A stretch of DNA of 64,000 nt from Mactra quadrangularis. Its lineage: Eukaryota; Mollusca; Bivalvia; Venerida; Mactridae. The translations under genes were made by a program, and so were the position numbers. Positions 47,313-60,000 of the stretch are shown here, in pieces. Every line of letters starts with the position of its first letter. Positions within the stretch are counted from its first letter, which is position 1. The notes under the pieces are model-generated. The model saw only the letters and a list, made by a program, of their open reading frames with translations, was not told the origin of the DNA and made no database searches. The stretch covers positions 25,694,011 through 25,758,010 of the forward strand of contig CM046297.1 in NCBI GenBank assembly GCA_025267735.1. The letters are read 5' to 3'.

Positions 47313-47889
47313 TTAGTATACCGATAAGTCTATGTATTACCTTCCCACGATGTATTAACATATTTTAACTTACAGAACAGAACATACCTTCTTATTTTGT
47401 AACAGGTTTCATGGGAAAGACATGTATACAAATTAGATATAAATAACAATACATCATGACCGTACAATTTTCATTAGTCAAGAACTTACAGATCTATTTA
47501 TTGATGTTATTATTTTCATTCTCTATTTGAATTTAAACACTCATAAATATTATCAAATTATCAAGCAGACGTTATCATACTGATCAATAAGATATTGAAA
47601 CGCTCGCTTATTAAAATAAACAATACTGCGAAATAACTACTAGAGCATGTAATCATATTCAGAAGTGATTTTATCACCTGTTTCCGAGATGTTGTTGTAG
47701 AAATATTTATTGCAATCGCATGCCATCGACATATCTTGAATTTCATAGATAAAGAATGAAATAAATATACTGAATTCATTTATTAAATAGTTAAATAGCA
47801 TTTTGTGAGAATATGATGCAATCTACATACTGTGCAAACTTTGACACATTTCTGAAAGTAGTTTAACTTTATTGTTGACTTGACGTGAG

Positions 47890-48088
47890 ATTATACCCTT
47901 CCATGATAATTTGACAATAATGTCAATTTTCCTCTATTAATAAGATATATTTAGTAGTTTCTGGCCTTGTTGAAGGGTAGATGAGTGCTGGATATAGACA
48001 AAGGTCCGAGAAAATTAGGTTAGGTGCTCTGGGCGCCGTAAAATGACCTAAATTTTGTTGAAACGGCATCAAACCAAATAAGAAAAAT
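47890..48088 (+). mobile_element. SINE family A, 5'-truncated
   Basis: Starts at gattatacccttccatgata and continues colinear with 48677-48890 (tgtcaattttcctc, ggccttgttgaagggtaga, ggttaggtgc) to a degraded tail. Confidence 0.85.
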
Positions 48089-48598
48089 TGACTTGTCGTG
48101 CATAAATTCAATGATTAGAAACAGTACCACTATTTCGAAATGACAGAATAAAAGAATTTGTTGATGCTTATGAAACATGCTCAAGTAATTTATATACTTA
48201 AATTCAAAATCGTGAAAAAGTGAATGTCATAATATTTGGCAAGCATGCGTGAATAACGTATTTAATTATATCGTAATTAGTGGCTTATTCGCATGAACGT
48301 TCTGTGTCTTAACCTTAAGCATGATTGTGCTCACGTCTGAGTATTTTGAAAACCAATTTTGTTGATTTTTTAATAAAGAAATTGATAAATTTCTTGCATC
48401 AGCTGAGTTTCGCTAGACGCGACTTAATCAGGTTTTATATTTTGTATTGCCTGACCTTATCAAATCTAATTAAGCGGACACGCGTAGACAGAAAAGTAGT
48501 CTAAATCTAAATAGTTTGTGCTTATGCATTCATGCTGTAACACAGCATCATGTTTTAATTGCTTTTACATTTATATATAATGAATAACTTGGAGTCAA

Positions 48599-48895
48599 CC
48601 CGGGTCGATAGCACAATTGGTAGCGCGCCGGGATTTGGATACTCGTGCCCGAGGGGGTGCGGGTTCGAATCCCACCCGGGGAGGTTATACCCTTCCATGA
48701 AAATTAGACAATAATGTCAATTTTCCTCCATTAATTAGATAATATGGAGAAGTTTTCGGCCTTGTGGAAGGGTAGGTGAGTACTGGTTATAGACAAAGGT
48801 CCAGGAAAGCTAGGTTAGGTGCGCTGGACGCCGTGAAATGACCTAAAATGTGTTGATACGGCGTTAAATCCAATAAATAAATAAATAAATAAATA
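48599..48895 (+). mobile_element. SINE family A, full length
   Basis: Head cccgggtcgatagcacaatt, B box gggttcgaatccc, body ccttccatgaaaattagaca and ggtaggtgagtactggttat, tail tgttgatacggcgttaaatc followed by (aaat)n. Confidence 0.92.
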
Positions 48896-51800
48896 ACTTG
48901 GAGTCATATACCTGTCTTCATAACATTACATGACTGTTACTTCCAGTATTTATTGTTTTATTACAATACTGATAGATCTTTATTATAATATTTTTACTTA
49001 ATTTGTTATATATATTTGTCAAAATGATATTTGCCACGAATGTTGTAAATAGCCAAAATGCATATGTAATGGCGTTTTTTGTGTTGCTAAATAAAAATGC
49101 AGATGTAAATGTCATAAAAATAAAGTAACAAAGCAGTTATTGGTATTGGTATCCATGCGTGTTATACATGTATGCCTGTTAATGCTTTACCATCTATTTA
49201 TACATTTTCCAAGCTTAGAAGTATATACAGTTTGGGAATATGTTGTTCCCAATGTAGATAAATCAAGTGTTCTGCTTACAGAAGAAAATAAAAATATGTT
49301 ACATTTATTCGCCAAATCCTCCCTGAATGTGCATACATTTTCCCATTTCTGTCAATTTGAATTAAACTTTAAATGAAATATATTGTTAGTTGATATAGTA
49401 AAATAATATATAAATGGGTAAACAATTACTAGTATTTTTAATTGTACATGTATTATAAGAAACTATTACTGTTATAAAATACACGATCGTGTGTTAATGT
49501 GTGTCCTTCAACTTATTCTGAGAAGTCAGCAACCAAATTGTCAAAATGCTTTAAGCTGCATGGACAGACACAAAGTATAAAATGATTTATAAATTTATAA
49601 ACCACCATATCTGTGTCATTGTTTAAACTGTGTAGTGGTAGTATTTAAGATGTTTAAAAATTCTAACGAAATCACCATAACGAAATTATAAGAAACGCGA
49701 CTATGATACTTTTGCTTGGCTTAAAAACGACTATAACTTTGATGCAACAACATCAACGCGTCTTAGAACTATAACATGGTTATAATCATTTTTAAAACGT
49801 AGATATGGGTACTGTTTTAGACAGGCACATTTTTATAACATTACAGTAAGATGAAATTTTCGAACATTGCCTTTGTAACATAATTATTTTCTTTTATATA
49901 TAATATTGATTTCATAATGTTAACTTAAAAATATGAAATATGATATATTTAAGGTTTTCTATTTTTATTTCTAATCTATGAAATTCAAGATTTTTCAGAT
50001 CAATGCGATGGTCATAAATTTTCTCGTAACAACACTAAGGAAAGAACTCATTTAATCACAACAGGAAGTGGTTATTTGCTCTTAAAGTTTTCCAGTATTG
50101 GTAACACCATTATGAGAGCGAGTTTGAAACATTTGCTGATTATGATAATGATTGTGTGTCAACTTTGTAGATATTTACGAGTGTTTGGATTCAAAAGTAG
50201 AAATCAAAATTTAGATCTCGATAACTAATTCTATTAATATTCTACTAATTGCATAATGGGAACAGTTTCAATTGGCTCATGAGTAAAAATGGTTAACAAC
50301 TGAAATTGTAGATAATGGATTATTGAGATTGGTTGTAAAACAAATTATGAAAGGCCCATTTTACTAATTTTTGGGATTGATTTACAAAGAAACAAAAAGT
50401 AGATCACGCGAGATCAAAAGCAATACATGAAGCCCAAAATGACAGTGTGTAAAAGTAAATGACAATAATGAGTATTATTGGTTATACCATTTACGAGAAA
50501 CATTTTGCTAATGAGGCACTTAATACAAAATGCATGCATAACGGATTTAAATGTATGAAACATTTTTGGTGAAAGGGTGTTTGGACGAAAATTAGTTTTG
50601 TCAGATTTGTTTTAAAAGTTATATGTAGAAAATATATTTCGATGTTGCTTTTAAAAAAGTGATGTAACACTAGCAAAACATTCAATCATATTTTCTGATA
50701 TAGTTTAGTCAGCGGAATTGTATGCCTTTGTCACTTAAACTCCAATCAATTTTGTAACGTTACATTTCGAAATGCATAATTTCACAATAAAACAAATATC
50801 TATCCAAAAAAGCAATTTTATTTAATATTTTGTTATATGTTTTAGGAGCAACCCCTTTTTATTTATATTGAATATAGTCATTGATTAAATTGATTGTATT
50901 TGCTTAAATCGCTCAGATCTTGTATATCAAAAATAAACTGTTGTAGAACTGGCAAATGGAATAAATGAGCTTAAGATAATAATAATTATTAATTTCAGAA
51001 ATATTTTGTATGACTTAGTACAAGGTGGTGTTTAACATATCTATATATGTAAGGTTGCAAATCTTTACTTGCATTAGAATTACCTTTGTATTTTAAAGAC
51101 ACTAGTTCACAGATTTGGTTAAGATTTTTCTATAATTTCATAATACCATTCAGTGTCTGTAATTGTGTGAAAAAAATAATTCTTCATATTTCAAGGCAAT
51201 CTAATATATAGATTGCAAGAAATATACATTAAAGTCACAAAAATGCACTAAAAGTGTCTATACCGTGACATACTGGGTAGATTTTTACCACTGGAAAAAC
51301 TATCATTTGTAGTTGTATGTTCATTAACACTAAAATTATCATTATCAAAACACTAACCTCCTGCTTCGAAAATGTTTCCATACAATTTAGATAGTTTCAG
51401 AAGAAGTTAATATTTAACTTGAAATCTGTGAAAGAGTACCTTTATACTTATATTATATCCAAAAGGACGAACAATCGCTAGACGTGGCTCATACTTGTTG
51501 ACACTTCGAATCTTGTAAAACACATCGAGAATATTATCACCTATCATATTCCAGGGTGATGCAAAGGAACCTTTATAGATGTTTGGGATCGGGAATGGTA
51601 AAGTGTGTTCACATATACTGGTATGTTAATGACAAGTAACAGGTGGTGCATGACTCTGTAAGTGAAATTTGTTCCAGTTATATCAAAAATGTTATTTCAC
51701 TTCCCGCAAAAAATGTACGTGAATTATGAAATGTGTTGGTGAAAATATCAAGCCTGTAGGCTGATGGGTTTTGTATAATCTTTCCCAAACTAGAAGCAAT

Positions 51801-52189
51801 GGCATGTAAAGTAATGTTATATGTTGTGTTTTAGTTATTTTGAGGTTGTCCTACTTACGTCCTCTAGATTTCTAGATATGTGAGTTCAACATTGTACTAA
51901 ACACATATCCCGTTAGTGACAAACGCATTGCCTACTTGATAAAGTTGAACTGTGAAAATATTTATAACTAACTCTTGAATGCAAGTAGGTCACGTCTCGA
52001 AAGCGAAACCGCTGGGTTCATATTCAGAAGAGCCACCAAATGGGTCAAGCTCAAACAGTCTAAATATTGAAGTTGCTTGGACAAACCCCTAATTCATAAT
52101 TTTACTAGTGAAATATTTTGCAATCAACTTGGAAGATGTTGGTGAAGGAACATGCAGTCGATTAAAGCTTTGTAACTGTTAGCTATAAA
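48896..52189. other. Gene-empty stretch, nothing recognised
   Basis: AT-rich; no repeat family or coding signal was identified. Confidence 0.55.
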
Positions 52190-52385
52190 GTGGACAATGT
52201 CGAACGGTTACAACGTTAGCATCTTATTCAGTAGATAGTCAGCTTTGCGTTGGTTTGACCGCCATCAAAAACCTATCATGTTGTTTCCTTGAGGAAGATC
52301 GTTTATCCAATTAGCTAAGTACTGACAGACCAAGAACCCGCCCCAGAAGTAAATAATCTAAGTTGTAAAAACTTGTTTAAATAAG
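52190..52385 (+). mobile_element. SINE family B copy (decayed)
   Basis: gtcgaacggttacaacg head, gcgttggtttgaccgccatc at the B box position, gttgtttccttgaggaag and a tail near aaaacttgttt. It is colinear with 47105-47312. Confidence 0.65.
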
Positions 52386-53299
52386 TTAACTTCCTAATTA
52401 ATAGCAACAACTTAAGATGGTATTATATTGTTTAATGTCTAACTGGTTTAAAGAACTTGAGGGAAAGACGATTATTCAAGTCTACAGTGCTAAATTAAGG
52501 GTTAGAGTATTAAAAGTTATCACTCCAATCGTCATGACAGTATTTAACTGATATTATTTTCATACAAGAAACACATATGATACTATATCCAGGCGATATG
52601 CAAGTATATCATTTTGTATATCACCTGCGCTTAGCTGCAAAAATTCCTCATTATTTTGGATGTCGCTCTTTGAGAACTGTATTCAGTCTTCTGAAGCCAG
52701 TCAAAACAATAATTGTATCATTTATTTGATAATTTTTGTTGACATATGTCGCAGGATAGAGTTAACGTGTGGGATTTAAGTCTGACTTTGATGTCAGTAA
52801 AATTGTCAAATCGCTTTAGGCTTCACAAATGATTACAATAAAAAACATAACTTCATTGAAATTTATTAACTACCATTTGGCTGTTCAAATAAATAAATAG
52901 TATAAATACATAAAAATGTCAATTTCATAAGGAAATTAGTATGATACGTGGACCGCTATATTAAAATTCTGCTGGGTGAAAGAATGAAATGACAATAAAC
53001 TTGGATGTAACAACATCACAGAGTCTGATATTGTTTGCTTGGTTATTTCTAATCAATTATGAGGGTTTGTCTTCGACAAATATATTGTGTTGAACTTTTG
53101 AAGTCTAAACGTTAACTTCATAATGTGCCTTACATCATTTCTTGGTTTTTGTCATAAATGCATGTTATAACACGCTACTCGTATAAGTAAAACCTTCTGT
53201 AAAGCATTTCTATAGGATTCTTACAACAGCTAAACACAATCAGTCAAATGTTAAATATGAAATATCTAAATATCAAATTTTCCAATTGGGTTCAAATCA

Positions 53300-53440
53300 A
53301 AAACTGCCGCGTCCGTTCGTTGAGTAAGAAACCTTAGCCTACTGTCTCAAGACAGAGAGTCTAAGAAGAGGTCATGATTAAATTAATCTAGCTGAAAATA
53401 ATTTGTTTTCCAGTCGAACTAAGGTAAATTGATATAAACT
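53300..53440 (+). mobile_element. SINE family B remnant
   Basis: cgttgagtaagaaaccttag, cctactg and ccagtcgaactaaggtaaa resemble the middle and end of family B. The head is lost. Low certainty. Confidence 0.35.
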
Positions 53441-54420
53441 AAACTGAACGAGTGTATGTTTTGTATATATTTTAACATAACACAAGATACAGTACGCAGA
53501 AAACCGTTAACCTTCTTACCAAGACATGCAAAGCTTCATGTTTGTTCTAAAGGCCAGCTAAAACATTCGGAAGATAATATCATTACTTTATGGATATGCT
53601 TTGTGCATTTATTGCATAACTTTTTAAAATCTTTATAAAATTATAACATTTCAAAGTTACACGAACTAGTAACGTATCTGTTTTTAATTGACACTTCACC
53701 AAAACATTTACATGTAAATTGTTATGCATTCCATGTGAGGAAGATTTGCCAAAAACTCACCACATGCATATCCATGAAGGACAACCGAGAGTAATTAAAA
53801 AGCAACCAATGATATTGCAAAATACAGCACCAGTTAATTTTTTTACGTAAACAAGCATTTACTTACATTATTTTGTCTGTTAAAGTGATCTCCTACACAA
53901 GTCAAAGCATTAAGTGTTTATCTCCTGTTAGATTCCGTTTCAAAATGACACAAATTAGTTGCTTTTTATGTTGATATGCGGTTGCCCACATTGCAAGTGT
54001 TCCCATATGACGTCATCGATTTTCTTGAGCGATAATTGGATAATCGACAAATGACGGAAAATTTGTATTATCCTGGCGGGCACCAAGCAATCGAAGAACA
54101 TTTTACGGTTTCAGAATGAAATTATTGGCCATATTTAAGAAAATATTATTATATTTACTCCGTCGTTCCCGGAAAACTGCTAATCGACCGACAACCCGCA
54201 CATTATTATTACAGTCGTTATATAAACTCGGCACTTCAAAGGTGTTTTGTTATGCTAATATGGCGTAGATTTTAAAGGAAGTAATGAAAACGTGCGCATA
54301 CTGGTTGTAAAATCTATAATTACTTGTCATATACGAGTCGTTAAATAATAATCAAAGAAAATGCGAACATATGTGTGAAACCATTAAAGTTCCATCACGA
54401 TGTTTCGATGCAAATACATG

Positions 54421-54598
54421 TATCAAATTTTCACCATACATAATATGTGTATTTGGTTTCATTTTTAATTATTTATCATGTTATTGTCCGCAAAAAGTTG
54501 TTGTAAACCGTCATGAACAACCTGATTCTGTAAATAACAAAACAAATAATTAAAAATGAAACAAAATACACATACCGTGTATATAGTATATTTGATAC
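54421..54598. repeat. Inverted repeat, arms of about 66 bp
   Basis: Arms 54421-54488 and 54532-54598 are imperfect reverse complements. The inner part (ggtttcatttttaattattt against aaataattaaaaatgaaac) is nearly perfect. This explains the pair of short overlapping frames with similar protein sequence on opposite strands here. It is a foldback element with no coding role. Confidence 0.8.
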
Positions 54599-55812
54599 TA
54601 TGTAATAGAAGAAAATAGTGCTTGTAAACAAAACAATAAATCAATGGCACTGTTTGATATGCATGCACCAGTAACGGTCTGGTGTGCAGCAGTTATGTGA
54701 TCGGGGACCATTGTCATATTTATGAATATGAGTAGTCCGGCAATATGCAATAAACTCAGATACTGAAACTAATGTTGAACATAGTTGAACATAATATTTT
54801 ATCAATTATCGAGTGTTAATAACACGGTAGTTCAATCGTGCTTATATGTAAATTAGGTATTAAATCGATTGTCATTGTTTACGTGACATATCCACCAAAT
54901 GTTTTATGCTTACGTATGTTTCTTTACCGAAGCAAGCTGTAAAATAAAGATTAGCATCATAAACAGGTTTAAAAACTGGCAAAACCCGTTTTGCCAATCA
55001 CCATATACAAATGGGTGTATCAATATAAATTCATTTTGACCTGTTTAATCAGAATTTTTAAGAGATGTTTTCACATTAGCGATTTTCTATTGATTCTAAA
55101 TAAAACCAGAAGTTGTGTGTTATGTACAACTCATAATATTATTCAGGGTGTCACTACAATATGAAAATTAGACTAAGGCATCTAGTAAAACATAAGCGTA
55201 AACATTTCAACAAATTGGTTAAACAGTTCCATTCCAACGTGTTATTATCGACAAACCGATGTTCTATTGGCTAGTCCTAACAATAATTAATTCAATACCG
55301 GGACTGGCAATTCGTAAATAAATCAAATATGATCAACTAACTCTGGTTGGCCGTCTCCTAAATATCGCAATTGTGAACTTTATTTCAACTTCGAGTGATA
55401 CTTTAACGCTCTAGTAATAATTTGATTCAGCTAAATCAATATGTATGTCATACATTTGTGTGGGAGACAATAAAAGCGGTTCACACATCAGTAATTTCCC
55501 GTTTCCTTTTAATTAATGACTATTTTAATTTACAAAAATATCACTAATGAATGGCACCCTGGTATTAAAAAACTAATAAAGATATATGTTGTTTATAGTT
55601 ACTTGTGTACGACATTGTGTAGCAACACAACTATAAGAATATTCTAGTGATTGTCCATAACACCCAGTTCTACGCAAACTTCATTATGAGATTAATGAAT
55701 TAACAGTTACCCCATATAATGCAACTTGTAAAACACTTTCTTGGTCTTTGAACAGGCAGCGACAAGTGGTTATAAAATATTTGTCTTTGATACACGTCAT
55801 CAAAAAATATAA

Positions 55813-56080
55813 TATAGGTCGTTTAGGATAACTTGAGACAAACGACTCGGTTTGTTTGCATATTTAGGACTCGGGTATTACATAAAATAGGGAGGTCAGT
55901 TGATTTTGTGTAATGAAAGTATTAACCATGTATTAAATGCGTGGAACGTGTGTTCTCGTAATTAAATACATCAAAAACACACTGATAATAGTCGATAATT
56001 ACTTGCACTATACATAGATTCATCTGTGTATTAAATTGGTATCGTTGTATTTTGTCTCAAGTTATCCTAAACGAGCTATT
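55813..56080. mobile_element. MITE-like element with 30 bp inverted ends
   Basis: Ends 55813-55842 and 56051-56080 pair as reverse complements (core cgtttaggataacttgagac) with about four mismatches. The total is about 268 bp, AT-rich inside, with no frame. Confidence 0.75.
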
Positions 56081-56424
56081 CTACTCAACAGAAAATTGTA
56101 TACACGCATCGGTAGTGTCCCCTGGACTGCTAAATATAAATAGAATAACATAAAATATTCTTCACGCTTTGATGTTTGTGAAATAACTCAAGTGCACTCG
56201 GTATATTCATTTATTTTTATTATATTTCGTTTGTCTTAATTAAAACATTTTAAAAAGTACATTATCATTCGACGATTCATTAATTTATATCATAATGTAA
56301 TACCATATTTCAGCATAAAACCAAATATATTTTAAACAAACTGTTACTTCAATGATAAAAATACTAGAATAATTCAGTTACAGAAACTGATCTTGTAAGT
56401 ATGTTAGTTTTAAATTATTTGCAG

Positions 56425-56730
56425 ATAAACTATCAAAATACTCTGGACAATTTATTATTTAATATATATCATACATAAATATTTTATCAATAAACTATAA
56501 AAATACTCAGGACAATTTATTATTTCATATATAAAAAATTTTCATAATGTTTATATTATTTTTAAAGTATTTATTAATTAACTATCAAAAATATTCAGGA
56601 CAATTTATTGTTATCATGCATTATTTATAGATTATTCATTGATAAACTATCAAAATACTCAAGACAACATATTATCAAAATATAAATGCATCATTTATAA
56701 ATAATTTATAGATAAACTATCAAAATACTA
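56425..56730. repeat. AT-rich tandem repeat, about 60-85 bp period
   Basis: Five copies of ataaactatcaaaatactca followed by ggacaatttatta, near 56427, 56491, 56577, 56641 and 56712, with variable spacers. The last copy overlaps the predicted C-terminal codons and stop of the minus-strand metalloprotease model. Confidence 0.85.
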
Positions 56731-57037
56731 AAGACATATACCAGATACGTACAAATACAATTAACTGTTGCCGCCATATTAATCAGAACACATAGGTTAT
56801 CAATTCTTATTTCAACTGTACACGTGCTAGTTAACTCCGGGATACCAGAATCTTTGGCATAAATTTCTAGATCCATTTGTTTTAAACTGAGTTTCTCAAT
56901 GATACAGGACTTGCAAATGATGAGTTCACCGGTCATAAGACTTATGTTTGCAAAGTCTGAAGACTGTACTAAACCATATGTGATATTGGTAGTTGATAAA
57001 TCCAAGTCCGTAGCTTGAATCTTGCGATTGACGATTT
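56706..57037 (-). CDS. Metalloprotease last exon: cadherin repeat 2 and C-terminus
   Basis: Acceptor ttttattttccag. It encodes KIQATDLDLSTTNITYGL, ISLMTGELIIC, then LEIYAKDSGIPELTSTCTVE and IRIDNL, a good cadherin repeat with ATDLD and AKDSGIPE calcium motifs. The frame then continues as a hydrophobic tail ending SILIVYL and taa (56706-56708). The tail could be a membrane segment or GPI signal, but its last ~13 codons lie in an AT-rich tandem repeat, so the true exon may end earlier near 56800-56810. Confidence 0.75.
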
Positions 57038-60000
57038 CTGGAAAATAAAAGACACGTTATAAATGGATAGCTTATATATCACTATTCCCAAATAAAACAA
57101 TGCAGGACGAAATAGGTTATATGTTTACGAGTGGATAATTGGAATTACAATGTAAATTAAATACATTCTATACTTGAACTCAATTCTGGAAAATGCTTAA
57201 GCCTCTGTATGCTATTTTTTTGTCAGCAAACAAGTGATTAAAATATAGAACAGTAAAATAGTAAGACATTTTTATTTGTTTACAAAATATAAAATGTTAC
57301 CTTCCTCTGACTTTGTTGATAGTTCAATACAAATATTATTTTCAGTAAATTCAGGTGCATATTCGTTCTCATCCAACACTGATATTTTTAGGCGTTGCAT
57401 CGCTTGGATTCTGAAAGAGCATAATGTGCATGTACTTGATATGACTTAATTAAGTAGTCAGTTTTATGCAGTAAATAAAACAATATTTTTTGATGCTCTA
57501 CATCAGATTTCAACATTTGTTTAGTAATATCAAGAAGGTCAGTTGACTACTAAAAGTCCCTTTATAGGCCTTAATCTAAGGATCAAAGCATTTAGCCTGG
57601 TACAAAGCATTCGCCAGACAACTGACAACATTTTTACTTGATACAGAAAAGACTGTCCTTGATAAATATTTCATTACACAACTCCACAAATTTAACAATC
57701 AGTGTTTGTCCATATTTATTGGTATGTTGAGTTATTGCATTTATAAATGGAGGTGAATAGTTACAGTGATATACACTAATTCTTTGAGTTATTATGTTTC
57801 TAGGTATAATTAGCTGTTGAAAAATTGTTATTCCATTGTTCTTGTAAAAATCAACCAGTCCATGGAAATAAAATTAAGTTTACCGATAATCACTGACGCT
57901 AGTAGCTTCGATAATCATCGTGTAAGATCGGACAAGTTCGTAATCAATTGCATGACCATCGTTGACCAATACATATCCGTTTTCGGTAACTTTGAATCCG
58001 GGGTATGAATAGTAAATCAGTTTGAAAGTTGATGAAACATTTCCTGTTGATAGGACATGTACGACTTTGTTTGTTGATGTGTTTTCATTAACTTCAATCG
58101 TTGACGGAGAAGTAAATTCTGAAACAAATGAACACTGAATGGAATGAAACAATAGAAATTATGGGAAAAAAAATAAAATAAAGTTTCTGGCTGATATCAA
58201 TGAATTGAAAGTTAAATATGCATAGGAACCTACAATAGTTGTTATATTTAGTCCTGAAATACCTTGTTTGGTCATTTGTAGTCTACTCTTGTATCAAATA
58301 CAACAGTTTCAACCACTGGGTGAATACTGATTATAGACAATGGTCCAGGAAAGCTAGCTTAGGAGCGCTGGACGCCGTATGACTTGTGTTAACACGGCGT
58401 TAAACCCAGTAACAAATCAACTACTGGGAAAAATTTGTTCTTAGTACTTATTAAAAGGTCAAACACTTTTAGACTACTCTTCTGAATGTGAATCGATCGA
58501 CAGACCAACAATCGCAAAATGCTTGAAGCTTCAAGAATGTGATACTGATGCGAGAGATTTAACTAACAAAACAACCCATTTAAACAAATTACATTATGCA
58601 ACTGTAGATCGTGTAAAAACTATACTAGTAACTAACATTCCATTTATATATTTTGGAATATTGTTTTACGGTTTGCTTTCTATTTTACAAAGATATGTTT
58701 GATATTGTAATGATGTATAGAGTTTAACCTCAAGAAATGACTTGACAAGACTTGCTTATCAAACCTGGATCACCAGATCATTAGCATAAGGCAGTAGTTA
58801 AAACTGAATATCTCTTACCTAAAGCACATATTGGGACAGAATGATTCCATATTGCATTAGGTTGACACATTATTGCGGGTGGACCCTTTAAAGTTAGCCC
58901 GCTCGTACATTTAAACTGTATAACCGACTGTAGGTGATATAATGGTTCCGGTTTTTCCGAAAACACCAAGTATGTATGTCCATTTTCATGAAGAACTGGC
59001 TTCAGACATCCAGAAATGCATTGAGGCATCCCTAAACTCCATTTTCCATTAATACATATGCTTGTTTCATTTCCAATCAATATGTGACCTGGTTTACATG
59101 AAAACATGGCGGCTGTTCCGTGGTGAAGAAATTTACTGTTGTAATTGACGGTTACATTGTTTATTGTGGGATACAGTGGGCATTCTGAAACAAAATTAGA
59201 AGCAAAATGTAACATTCAAAATGATGAAATACTTGTTGCAATGTAAGCTTTGCCAATTAATTGCATTCATTTTCTATTGGAACTTGGTTTCATTTTCCCA
59301 TTTTTCTAACCATTTGTTTGTTACTTACTGCATACCAAATGACATTCACATTCATATATTACACTTTAAATATTACTAATTCCTACCATCCTGTAAAACG
59401 TTACCCAACGTACTGAAGACGGTTTTGTCGTCTAAAGTGTCTACTCTCTTTTGACTTGCTTTACAAAAAATTACCAACCTGGAAGATGTTTTTGCAGTAA
59501 CATGCACGTCTCACAACATATGTTTCCCTCACAATCTCTTGCAGAGCATTTCTGTTTTCTATCCCCATATTTACAGTCGGTAACATCCAAGTATTTACGT
59601 TCATAAAATTTACAAGTGTTGCAACATTCGTGTTCATATTGATAACACAAGTAGGCATTTTCTATGGACTTTAGATCTTTACATGATAGCCCGTCTATAC
59701 GTAGACTTCCAGGCTGGTCTCCAAACACACACTGGTCATCTGGAAAGATATCAATTGCTTATAATGCATTAATATATGTGTCATATATGCATACATATGC
59801 CATTGATGCTGCGGAAATTCCTCATCATTACCTGAACATGTAAATGCACTTGCTTTTTGCTATGGCTAAAGTATTATTTTTGGATAAATCATATGGATTA
59901 TTTTCAAGGCCTAAAAGAGACTTATTTTTTTCAACACATTGTTTTCTAAAGAAAACATATGTTTTACGGATAAACCAAGTAAAAATTGTATAGAAAACCA

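Noticed and set aside
54371..54668. Two opposite-strand frames with similar protein sequence
   Set aside because: Explained by the inverted repeat at 54421-54598.
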